DNA of 64,000 bases, taken from NCBI RefSeq assembly GCF_030269605.1, contig NZ_BSTQ01000006.1:297476-361475 (forward strand). The letters are read 5' to 3'. Within the stretch, counting starts at the first letter, position 1; the number at the start of each line of letters is the position of its first letter. A program made the position numbers and the translations under genes. Positions 34,267 through 42,003 of this stretch are shown piece by piece. The notes beneath the pieces were generated by a model. That model worked only from the letters and a program-made list of their open reading frames with translations, was not told the DNA's origin and searched no databases. This stretch comes from Lentzea sp. NBRC 105346. Lineage in GTDB: Bacteria > Actinomycetota > Actinomycetes > Mycobacteriales > Pseudonocardiaceae.

Positions 34267-34323
34267 TTGCTATGGGGGGAGCTTTCCAAGCGCTGGGCGC
34301 TTGGAAAGCTCCCCCCATAGCAA
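34267..34323. terminator. 27-bp perfect hairpin ending the conservon operon
   Basis: The arms 34267-34293 and 34297-34323 are perfectly complementary over 27 bp with a 3-nt TGG loop (arm begins TTGCTATGGGGGGAGCTTTC). It is placed between the convergent stops at 34259 and 34325 and can terminate both. The inner motif GGGGAGCTTTCCAAGCGCTG nearly matches the 6216-6276 element. Confidence 0.8.
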
Positions 34324-34324
34324 T

Positions 34325-35317
34325 TCAGGTGAGCCGCGCCGAAGCCGCCATGTGATAAACGAGCGCCCGCAGGTGGTTGAGCGAAGCGTTCTCGTGCGGC
34401 GTCCGAGCCAGCGCGATCCCCAACTCGGGCGGCGCGGTAGCCGGACTGAACCGCAACCCCTCGACAACCTCGTTGTCCACCAACCGATCGAGCGAAACCT
34501 CCCCAAGGTCATGCCAGGGCTGAGCCCAAGGCCGGGTGCAGTCCAAAGTGGATTCGGGATCATCCCCAGGATGCAACTGAATCTGCAGCACCGCGGTGAC
34601 GGGCGCGGAAGTGACCCGATACCGCAGGTCATCGTGCAGATACGACCGGGGCCGCCGATCGTCCGGATCGCGCGACAACGTGTTCGGCGGATGCGGCGGC
34701 ATCCACATTCCCGAAGGGTTCACGGCGCTGCGATCCGACCCAGAGGTGGGCACCACGCGATACCGCGCGAACCACAAAGACGAATCGGAAGCGACGAAAC
34801 ACGAAGGCGCCTGTGAGTAGTAGTGGTATGTGGCGAACGAGGCGGGACGGCGGACGCTGCGCCAGATCACGTCGCGGTAGTGCGGGTTGCGGCGCAGCAG
34901 CTCGTCCCGCAGCGGCCCTTCAACCGACACGCGGCGGAAGGCGTCGGCGGTGGGGACGTAGAAGCATTCGCCGGTGTTGAGCAACAGGTCGAGCACGCCG
35001 TCGGTCGACCTGACGCGCTCGGTGAAGCGCAGGGTCAGGCCGCGGACCGCGGGGGCGATGTCGTCGGTGCCGAAACCGTTGGAGTACCGGGCCAGCACGC
35101 TGAACTGGCGGCCCGGCCGGAAGAACGTGTGGTCCGGGATCTCGAGCGAGTCGAGCATGCGCACGGTGCCGCGCAGCGTCGTGGCGGTGGGGTGGAAGAA
35201 GCGGCGGCGGGACACGACACTTGCGCGGACCATGGGGAGTAGCGCGGTCAGGACCTCGCGGAACTCGTTGTCCACGTCGCGCAGGCGCGGGTCGTCCGCG
35301 CCCTTGGTGATCATCAT
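34325..35317 (-). CDS. Catalase-superfamily heme protein-like (non-canonical)
   Basis: A 330-aa protein resembling the small catalase-fold group that also includes allene-oxide-synthase-like enzymes. The supporting segments are FFHPTATTLRGTVRMLDSLE, FSVLARYSNGFGTDDIAPAV with RGLTLRF, LLLNTGECFYVPTADAF and VLQIQLHPGDDPES. The distal His of true catalases (HAKG) is not obvious at the aligned TTLRG position, so hydrogen-peroxide dismutation is doubtful. ATG 35317 overlaps the stop of the dehydratase-like gene (ATGA), implying a shared pathway, perhaps on a fatty-acyl or polyketide peroxide. That is inference. Confidence 0.6.
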   Translation of the reverse strand: MMITKGADDPRLRDVDNEFREVLTALLPMVRASVVSRRRFFHPTATTLRGTVRMLDSLEIPDHTFFRPGRQFSVLARYSNGFGTDDIAPAVRGLTLRFTERVRSTDGVLDLLLNTGECFYVPTADAFRRVSVEGPLRDELLRRNPHYRDVIWRSVRRPASFATYHYYSQAPSCFVASDSSLWFARYRVVPTSGSDRSAVNPSGMWMPPHPPNTLSRDPDDRRPRSYLHDDLRYRVTSAPVTAVLQIQLHPGDDPESTLDCTRPWAQPWHDLGEVSLDRLVDNEVVEGLRFSPATAPPELGIALARTPHENASLNHLRALVYHMAASARLT

Positions 35318-36102
35318 GTTGTCGCTCCGCCGAGGTCGGGACGCACGATCAGGGAGACGCCGGTGAGCTCCAGGCGCGGCCGGCCATCGACGCCGACGAA
35401 GCCGATGTCGCATTCGGCGTAGAGGGACTCGGCTCGGCGCCTGCGCACGAAGCAGCGCAGGGGACCGGGAAGCGGGCCCGGCTGGTGCACGCGGAACTCC
35501 CTGATCGACATGGGCAGGGTGGCCGCGCCGATGACCTGCTCGGCCCACAGGACGGCCAGCTGCAGGCCGCCGTCGACGGCCGGTGGGTCGGTGCGCCAGT
35601 CACAGCCCGGCCAGCCGAGCTCCGCGGTGCCGGTCACCACGCCGACCGCGCCGCTCGGGGAGATGCCGTGCACGCGTTTGATGGCGCGGAACGCCGGGCC
35701 GTGGAACAGCACCCGGCCGTCGTAGGTGTCCGATCTGGACGGTGGGCGCAGGCCGATCGGAACGGCCCAGATCTCGTCCGGTTCCGGCGTGTTGTCGGTG
35801 GTGACCGTGGTGCGGTAGTGCGGGATGCCCTCGCCGTCGACCAGCGTGATCGCCAGGTCCGGGCCGGTGACCTGGCGGTGCACGGTGAAGCGGTCGCCGT
35901 CCGTGTGGAACCCGTTCAGCGTGAGCTTGCGCAGCACCGAGATCCGGCGCAGCACCAGCGGTTCCGGGCAGTCCGACCAGGCCGCGGCCGACCTTGCGAA
36001 CCACTCCAGCACGAGGGCCATCGGCACCACGGGTGTTCCGGCGATCTCGTGGTCGGCCAGGTACGGGTGCGAGTCCGCTCGAAGCAGGATCTGGGTCACC
36101 AC
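35314..36102 (-). CDS. Stand-alone polyketide-synthase dehydratase-like (double hot-dog) protein
   Basis: A 262-aa protein with the pattern of a PKS dehydratase: DSHPYLADHEIAGTPVVPMA at the N-terminus, where the catalytic His would be in H-P-Y-L or D-H-E-I. In the second hot-dog there is GRVLFHGPAFRAIKRVHGIS and then DPPAVDGGLQLAVLWAEQVI with an Asp at the expected place. No KS, AT or ACP is nearby. GTG 36102 (or 36099) is the best start, 73 bp from the divergent AfsR gene. It is translationally coupled to the catalase-like gene. Confidence 0.7.
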   Translation of the reverse strand: MVTQILLRADSHPYLADHEIAGTPVVPMALVLEWFARSAAAWSDCPEPLVLRRISVLRKLTLNGFHTDGDRFTVHRQVTGPDLAITLVDGEGIPHYRTTVTTDNTPEPDEIWAVPIGLRPPSRSDTYDGRVLFHGPAFRAIKRVHGISPSGAVGVVTGTAELGWPGCDWRTDPPAVDGGLQLAVLWAEQVIGAATLPMSIREFRVHQPGPLPGPLRCFVRRRRAESLYAECDIGFVGVDGRPRLELTGVSLIVRPDLGGATT

Positions 36103-36175
36103 GCGGACACTGCTGACGGGTGGTCCCGTCTCGCTACCGTCTCGCTCCCGCAGGCGTGCCGCTAAGTTGACGGGT

Positions 36176-39100
36176 GTGGAGTTCGGGATACTGGGACCGC
36201 TCGAGGCCGTGTCCGGCCGCGTCCGGGTGGAGCTGGGCGGCGCCCGAAACCACAAGGTACTGGCGGCGCTCCTGTTGTCCAACGGCCAGGTCGTGCCCGC
36301 GTCGCAGCTGGTCGACGTCGTGTGGGACGACGAGCCGCCGTCGACCGCGAAGCACCAGATCCACAAGTCCATTGGGGAGCTGCGCGCCGCGTTCGAGCGC
36401 GCCGGTGAGTCCGATGTGGTCATCACCGACGGGCCCGGCTACCGGATCCCGCCCGACGCCGGCACGGTCGACGTCCGGGTGTTCGAGGACCATGTGCAAC
36501 GAGCCCAGGGCGCACCGCCCGAGCAGGCCGTCGCACACCTGCGCGCCGCGCTCGGGTTGTGGCGCGGCAACGCGCTCGCCGGGTTGCACAGCCGCGCGCT
36601 GCGGGCAGACACCGACCGGCTGGACGAACGCCGCGTCGCCGTCGCCGAGCAGTGCTTCGCCTACGAGCTCGAACTGGGGCGCCACCGCGAGCTCGTCGGC
36701 GAGCTGAGCTCGTTGCTCGCGCTCAACCCGTTCCGCGAGCTGCTCGCCGAGCAGCTGATGCTCGCGCTGTACCGGTCGGACCGGCAGGCCGACGCGCTGG
36801 AGGTCTACACGCGCACGCGCAAGCTGCTGTTCGACGAGCTCGGCGTCGACCCCGGCCGCAGCCTGCGCGAGACCTACCACGCGATCCTCAACCAGGACGC
36901 CGAAGCGCCGCCGGTCGTGCAGAAGCCACCGCCGTCGCGCGCACCGGCGCAGCTGCCCGCAGACCTGGCGCGGTTCACCGGACGGCTGGAGCACCTCGCC
37001 GAGCTCGACTCGTTGCTCGCGCAGGAGGCCTCCGCCGTCGTGATCACCGCCATCGCCGGCACGGCGGGCGTTGGCAAGACCGCGCTCGCGGTGCACTGGG
37101 CGCACAGCGTGCGCGACCGGTTCCCGGACGGGCAGCTCTACCTGAACCTGCGCGGCTACGACGAGGTGCCGCCGACCACTCCGTCCGACGCGCTGGCCCA
37201 GTTCCTGCGCGCGCTCAACATCCCTTCCGACCAGATCCCGCGCGACGACGCCGAGCGGGAGGCGCTGTACCGCTCGCTGCTCGCCGGTCGGCGCGTGCTG
37301 GTGCTGCTGGACAACGCGGCCACCCCGGACCAGGTGCGTCCGCTGCTGCCCGGCACGCCCGGCAGCGCCGTCGTGATCACCAGCCGCAACGACCTGCTCG
37401 GGCTCACCGCGCTGGAGGACGCGCACCACGTGGCGCTCGACCTGTTGTCGCCGCAGGAGGCCCGCTCGCTGGTCGCGCGGGTCGTCGGGCAGGCCCGGGC
37501 CGAGGCCGAACCCGACGCCGTCGCACGGCTCACCGAGCTGTGCGGGTACCTGCCGCTCGCGTTGCGCATCGCCGCGGGCAACCTGGCCAGCCGCCCGCAC
37601 GACCGGATCGCCGACGCGGTCGCGGAGCTCGAGGGCGACGACCGGCTCGCGAAGCTCTCGATGACCGGCGACCGCAAGGCGATGGTGACCGCCGCGTTCG
37701 ACCTCTCCTACGACGCCCTGCCGCCGGACGCCCGCAGGCTCTTCCGGTTGCTGGGGTTGTTGCCGCGCACCGACTTCACGCCACAGGCCGCCGCCGCGCT
37801 CTGCGGCGAGCCGTGCGCCGAGCTGATCGGCGTGCTGGAGGGGGCGAGCCTCGTCGAGCCGCACACGCGCGGCCGGTTCCGGTTGCACGACCTGCTGTGG
37901 TTCTACGCCCGCGGACTCGTGCGCGACGACGACGAACGCGACGCCGCGCACTACCGGCTGTTGCTGTACTACCTGCACACCACCGACGCCGCCCTCGACC
38001 TGCTCACGCCCGGCATGGCCCGCCTGCAACGCCCGGTCGAGGCGTCGCCGTTCGCGGACCGTGCCGAGGCACTGTCCTGGTTGGACGGTGAGCGCGAGAG
38101 TCTCGTGACGGCGGCCCTGCACTGCGCGACGGAGGGGCCGCGCGAGTTCGGCTGGCACCTGGCGGACGCGTTGCGCCGGTTCTTCTGGCTGCGCAAGCAC
38201 TTCGACGACTGGCTGACCACGGCGAACGCCGGGCTGCGCGCCGCCGAGGCCGAGGGTGACGTGCTCGGCCAGGCCGCGATGCACGCCGCGCTCGGCACCG
38301 CCCACCTCGAACTGGACAGCAAGCCGGACTACAGCCGCTTCGAAACGGCGCTGGAGCTCTACCGCGAGGCCGGTGACCCGGTCGGGCAGTACCTGTGCCT
38401 CAACAACATCGGCATGATCACCATGTTGCTCGGCCTGCCCGCGCGCATGCAGGAGTCGCTCGAACAGGCCCTTCCGCTGACCAGCGACGACCAGTTCCGG
38501 CGGGCGATGGTGCTCAACAACCTGGCCGTCGCGAAGCACCAGCGGGGGAGGCTGACCGAGGCGCTCGAGCACACCGAACGCGCCTTCGACTGCCTCCGCG
38601 GCGCCCACGGGGGTGTCAACGAGGCGTCGATCAGCGTGGTGATGACGAACCTGCTCATCGACCTCGGGCACATGGATCGCGCACGGGAGTCCGGGGAACG
38701 GGCGGTGCGGCTCGGCCGCGCGCTGGGCGCGCACACGTGGGAGCTGCACGCGTCGCTGATCGTCGCCGAGCTCGACCGCCTCGCCGGCCGCAATGCCGAG
38801 GCGCTGGAGCTGACGCGGCAGGTCCTGTCCGCCGCGGAGGAGTCCGCGTCGCACCACATCGTGCTGGCGGTGCTCTCGACGATCGGGGTGATCCACGACC
38901 GGCTCGGCCACCACCGCGAGGCCGTTTCGGCGTTGTCGCGGGGCCTGCGCCTGGCGCGGGAGCAGCACCGGGCGTACCACCAGGTGTGGCTGGGCGTCGA
39001 CCTCGCGCGGGCGTTGCACTCCGCGGGCGATCATGAGGCCGCGATTCTGCACGCCGAGCAGACCCTGGAACTGTGCCGCGCCAGAGGTTTCCGGGTGTAC

Positions 39101-39301
39101 GAGGGCCGCGCGTTGACGACGTTGGCGAAGCTGGGCGTGCCCGGTCTCGCGCAGGAGGCGTACGACATCCAGCGCGAGACCGGGCACGTGCTCGGTCAGG
39201 CCGAGGCGTTGTTCCAACTCGGCCGGGCGGACGAGGCGGGAGAGATCATCGCCCGCTACACGGGTGATCCGGCCGTCATCCCTGCGGGTACAGCTGGGTG
39301 A
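36176..39301 (+). CDS. AfsR-type SARP regulator (BTAD/NB-ARC/TPR)
   Basis: A 1041-aa regulator. It has an OmpR-type winged helix (EFGILGPLEAVSGRVRVELG) and a BTAD domain up to about residue 245 (LFDELGVDPGRSLRETYHAI). The NTPase domain carries Walker A GTAGVGKTALAVHW near residue 293 and LPLALRIAAGNLASRP. A C-terminal array of TPRs spans residues ~680-1035. AfsR-family proteins switch on antibiotic or secondary-metabolite genes. It is divergent from the dehydratase/catalase-like operon, which is the natural candidate target. GTG 36176 starts the DNA-binding domain. Its 3' end overlaps the fucosidase gene by 26 bp. Confidence 0.92.
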   Translation: MEFGILGPLEAVSGRVRVELGGARNHKVLAALLLSNGQVVPASQLVDVVWDDEPPSTAKHQIHKSIGELRAAFERAGESDVVITDGPGYRIPPDAGTVDVRVFEDHVQRAQGAPPEQAVAHLRAALGLWRGNALAGLHSRALRADTDRLDERRVAVAEQCFAYELELGRHRELVGELSSLLALNPFRELLAEQLMLALYRSDRQADALEVYTRTRKLLFDELGVDPGRSLRETYHAILNQDAEAPPVVQKPPPSRAPAQLPADLARFTGRLEHLAELDSLLAQEASAVVITAIAGTAGVGKTALAVHWAHSVRDRFPDGQLYLNLRGYDEVPPTTPSDALAQFLRALNIPSDQIPRDDAEREALYRSLLAGRRVLVLLDNAATPDQVRPLLPGTPGSAVVITSRNDLLGLTALEDAHHVALDLLSPQEARSLVARVVGQARAEAEPDAVARLTELCGYLPLALRIAAGNLASRPHDRIADAVAELEGDDRLAKLSMTGDRKAMVTAAFDLSYDALPPDARRLFRLLGLLPRTDFTPQAAAALCGEPCAELIGVLEGASLVEPHTRGRFRLHDLLWFYARGLVRDDDERDAAHYRLLLYYLHTTDAALDLLTPGMARLQRPVEASPFADRAEALSWLDGERESLVTAALHCATEGPREFGWHLADALRRFFWLRKHFDDWLTTANAGLRAAEAEGDVLGQAAMHAALGTAHLELDSKPDYSRFETALELYREAGDPVGQYLCLNNIGMITMLLGLPARMQESLEQALPLTSDDQFRRAMVLNNLAVAKHQRGRLTEALEHTERAFDCLRGAHGGVNEASISVVMTNLLIDLGHMDRARESGERAVRLGRALGAHTWELHASLIVAELDRLAGRNAEALELTRQVLSAAEESASHHIVLAVLSTIGVIHDRLGHHREAVSALSRGLRLAREQHRAYHQVWLGVDLARALHSAGDHEAAILHAEQTLELCRARGFRVYEGRALTTLAKLGVPGLAQEAYDIQRETGHVLGQAEALFQLGRADEAGEIIARYTGDPAVIPAGTAG

Positions 39302-41027
39302 CCGGGACGACCCGCTGCTTGCGGTTCGGGTTGGACCACAACAGCTTCAGGAAGGCCTCGCCGGTCTTCTCCGTGTAGTCGACGCGGATCGAGTACTTCT
39401 TGCCGGCCTCCAGCGTGACCGTGCCCTTGTCGAGCTTCGGTCCGTGCGGTGTGCTGTTGTCGATCACGACCTTGCCGTCCACCCACACCTTCACCGTCTC
39501 GTCGGACACGGTCAGGAACGTGTGCGGTCCGCTGAACTGCGGCTGCACGAACCCGGTCCAGCGCGCGGAGAAGTTGTCCACCGGAATGCCGGAGGCCGGC
39601 GAACCGCCCTGGCGCCAGGCGAAGTTGAGCGTCCGCTCGGTCTTGCGGACCTTCGGCTTGCCGCTGAAGTCCGCGTTGTCCCAGTACTCGGCGGTGAGGC
39701 CGGTGCCGTTGCCGAGCTTCGCCTCGGGCGTCGTGATGGTCAGCTCGATGACCGTCGCGGTCGTGTTGGTCGCTTGCCCCTGTGGCGAGATGTCGTACCC
39801 GTCGCCCGCCGCCTGCCACGTCACCTTCTGGTCGCTGCCGAGCACCCTGGCGCCGGTGATGCCGAACTTGTCCAGGGCGGTGAGGTGCAGTTTCTGGCTC
39901 CAGTCATAGACGTTGAGGTACAGCTTGCCCGCGTTGCGCGTCACCGCGCCCCACTCGGGATCACCGACGAGGCCGGTGAGCGTCGTGCCGTAGACGGCCT
40001 GGCTCTGGCCGTTCGCCGCGAGCCACTTGCCGACGCCGCGCAGGCTGTTCTGCGCGCCCTCGGGGATGACGCCGTTGTTGTCCGGGCCGATGTTCTGCAG
40101 CAGGTTGCCGTCGCGGCCGGCGATGTCGAGCAGGAACCGGGTGATCTGGCTCGCCGGCTTGAACGCGGTGTCGTAGCGCGCCCAGCCCCAGCGGTTGCTG
40201 GTGGTCACACAGGACTCCCACAGCGTGCCCTCGATCGGCTTGGTGGGGATGTTCTGGTGCCGTTCGGGCGTGTCGTGGTCGCCGTCGACGATCCGGCTCT
40301 TGCCGACGCGGTCGTTGAGGATCAGCTTCGGGTCGAGCTGGTGCAGGTACGCCTGCAGGTCCTCGCTGTCCTTGAGGGTCCACCAGTCGCGGCCGTGGCC
40401 GTCGAACCACAGCGTCGCGGGATGGTAGTCGCGGACCAGTTCGGTCAGTTGCTCCCGCATGGTCTTCTTGTACGCGGCGGCGTCGCCCGCCGTTCCGGGA
40501 TCGTGCCAGTCGGTGATCGAGTAGTAGAGACCGAACTTGATGCCCTTGGCGTCGGACGCCTTCTTCATCTCGGCGAGGATGTCACGGTTCTTGTCGAACG
40601 CCGAGTGGTCGCGCAGGTTCCACTTGTTGGTCTTGGTCGGCCACATCGCGTACCCGTCGTGGTGCTTGGCGGTGAAGACGATGTAGCGCTGACCGGACTC
40701 CTTGGCGAGGTCCGTGATGGCGTTCGCGTCGAACTTCGCGGGGTTGAACTTCTTCGCCCCGGCCTCGTACTCGTTCCACGGGATCTCACAGCGCAGCTTG
40801 ATCCACTCGGCGTCCTGGCAGACGGTGCCGTCCTTGCGGGTGTACTCGCCGCCCCAGTACGCGTAGGTGCCGAAGTGGATGAACATGCCGAACTTCGCGT
40901 CCCGCCACCACTCGGTGCGGGAGGAGGTCAACGGGTCGTCGGTCGCGTAGTTCGTGCCCGGCGCGGCCTGTGCCGCGGGTGCCAAGGTCGCTATGAGAAG
41001 CAGAGCCGCCACTATTGAAGTGCGCAC
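39276..41027 (-). CDS. Secreted GH29 alpha-L-fucosidase with PA14 domain
   Basis: A 583-aa secreted enzyme with a signal peptide (MRTSIVAALLLIATLAPAAQA). The GH29 (beta/alpha)8 domain includes WWRDAKFGMFIHFGTYAYWG, FTAKHHDGYAMWPTKT and the nucleophile Asp209 in TLWFDGHGRDWW. The C-terminal PA14-like module (~440-580) includes LTAEYWDNADFSGKPKV and HTFLTVSDETVKVWVDGKVV. It removes alpha-L-fucose from glycans outside the cell. GTG 41027 has a GGAGGG ribosome-binding site. It is convergent with afsR. Confidence 0.93.
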   Translation of the reverse strand: MRTSIVAALLLIATLAPAAQAAPGTNYATDDPLTSSRTEWWRDAKFGMFIHFGTYAYWGGEYTRKDGTVCQDAEWIKLRCEIPWNEYEAGAKKFNPAKFDANAITDLAKESGQRYIVFTAKHHDGYAMWPTKTNKWNLRDHSAFDKNRDILAEMKKASDAKGIKFGLYYSITDWHDPGTAGDAAAYKKTMREQLTELVRDYHPATLWFDGHGRDWWTLKDSEDLQAYLHQLDPKLILNDRVGKSRIVDGDHDTPERHQNIPTKPIEGTLWESCVTTSNRWGWARYDTAFKPASQITRFLLDIAGRDGNLLQNIGPDNNGVIPEGAQNSLRGVGKWLAANGQSQAVYGTTLTGLVGDPEWGAVTRNAGKLYLNVYDWSQKLHLTALDKFGITGARVLGSDQKVTWQAAGDGYDISPQGQATNTTATVIELTITTPEAKLGNGTGLTAEYWDNADFSGKPKVRKTERTLNFAWRQGGSPASGIPVDNFSARWTGFVQPQFSGPHTFLTVSDETVKVWVDGKVVIDNSTPHGPKLDKGTVTLEAGKKYSIRVDYTEKTGEAFLKLLWSNPNRKQRVVPVTQLYPQG

Positions 41028-41472
41028 AGACCCTCCTGTGGGTGGTCCGCGGCGACGGTGCGCGCCAGCCTAGTGACAGACATCGGATGTAACTACCCCT
41101 CATCCGGCGGTTTGCTGTCACTTTCGGGTCAAACATCCGAGCGGTCGCTACATAGTGTTGGAATGGGTCAATTTGCCGATGCGGCCCTGCGTCCTTGTGG
41201 ACGAACCTGTGGGCCGACACGCAACCCGTGTCGAGCGGACACCACGAGAGAGGTTCGCGTCATCGGCAGGTTGGACCGTCAGCCGGCCGAGCCGATGGCC
41301 CAGGTGTCCGGCCGAGGTGATGCCGCGGTCACGGGGGAGTGGCCGCGGAATGCCAGTCACCGCCTCGACCGTGGCGTCCGTGTGCTGGAAGTGCAAACAG
41401 GCGGGTTCACCGTGGTCCGCCGCCACGGTGAGCCCGCCTGGCTCCTTTGTCGCTGTTTGTCACTAAGGCGGT
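41028..41472. other. 445-bp region without a confident protein gene; possible small transcript
   Basis: This contains the fucosidase promoter region, with an 8-bp inverted repeat AGTGACAG (41072-41079)/CTGTCACT (41115-41122) enclosing GACATCGGATGT. A -10-like TACATA near 41150 on the plus strand is followed by about 240 bp and a strong hairpin at 41398-41440. Several overlapping short frames exist, such as the one starting ATG 41163, but none shows protein-like composition. The promoter-like end and hairpin would fit a small plus-strand RNA. Confidence 0.35.
41398..41440 (+). terminator. Strong 18-bp hairpin upstream of a VOC gene
   Basis: The arms 41398-41415 (CAGGCGGGTTCACCGTGG) and 41423-41440 pair over 18 positions with one G-U-type mismatch and a 7-nt loop, followed by the T-rich stretch CTCCTTTGTCGCTGTTT. 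It lies upstream of the next gene and not after a recognised one, so it may terminate an unannotated plus-strand transcript or act as an attenuator. Confidence 0.6.
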
Positions 41473-41859
41473 GTGACGCTCGTGTCCGGTTCGACGAACC
41501 TGGCGATGATCGGTATCGGTTGTGCCGATCCGCGCGCGCTGGCTGACTTCTACCACCAGGTCCTCGGCTGGCGGATCATGGACAGCGAGGACGACCACGC
41601 GACGATCAAGGGCGACGGCGTCCCCATCGTGTTCTGGCGGGTCGACGGCAGGCCGCCGCGCTGGCCGGACCCGGACTCGCCCAAGCAGTTCACCCTCAAC
41701 CTGCAGGCCGACGACCTCGACGAGGCCGAGGAGCGCTGCGTGAAGCTCGGTGCCACGAAGCCGGACTTCCAACCGGGCGACCCGTGGCGAGTCCTGATCG
41801 ACCCGGCGGGCTACCCGTTCTGCATCACCGCCGCCCGCAAATCAGTCCGCATCACGTAA
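41473..41859 (+). CDS. VOC (glyoxalase/bleomycin-resistance) fold protein
   Basis: A 128-aa protein with two betaalphabetabetabeta halves: IGIGCADPRALADFYHQVLG WRI region, VFWRVDGRPPRWPDPDSPKQ FTLNLQADDLDEAEERCVKL, and a final DPWRVLIDPAGYPFCIT. It is the actinomycete VOC type (PF18029-like) and its substrate is unknown. GTG 41473 follows weak GGCGG. A repeat cluster follows its stop. Confidence 0.85.
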   Translation: MTLVSGSTNLAMIGIGCADPRALADFYHQVLGWRIMDSEDDHATIKGDGVPIVFWRVDGRPPRWPDPDSPKQFTLNLQADDLDEAEERCVKLGATKPDFQPGDPWRVLIDPAGYPFCITAARKSVRIT

Positions 41860-41866
41860 AGCCGCG

Positions 41867-41980
41867 CGAGTCTTACCGTCCGGCCCCCCGAGTCTTACCC
41901 TCCGACCCCTTGGGTTTTACGTTCGCGCACTCCAGCCGGGGCGGGAACGTAAGACACAGGGGGTCGGAACGTAAGACTCG
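41867..41980. repeat. Inverted cluster of GTAAGACTCG repeats
   Basis: CGAGTCTTAC occurs at 41867-41876 and 41889-41898, and its complement GTAAGACTCG at 41971-41980, with a variant GTAAGACACA at 41949-41958 and a degenerate TTGGGTTTTAC at about 41910. Spacers (GTCCGGCCCCC and GGGGGTCGGAAC) are also complementary. The whole forms a large nested palindrome between the convergent VOC and LuxR genes. Confidence 0.7.
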
Positions 41981-42003
41981 CGGTGCGGGCGCGAGTTCGC
42001 AGT

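Noticed and set aside
24452..36102. A complete polyketide or non-ribosomal peptide cluster
   Set aside because: Only isolated adenylation-like and dehydratase-like genes were found; there are no ketosynthase, condensation or carrier domains.
41163..41466. Overlapping plus-strand ORFs in the fucosidase upstream region
   Set aside because: Neither frame has protein-like composition or a ribosome-binding site; a small RNA explains the hairpin better.
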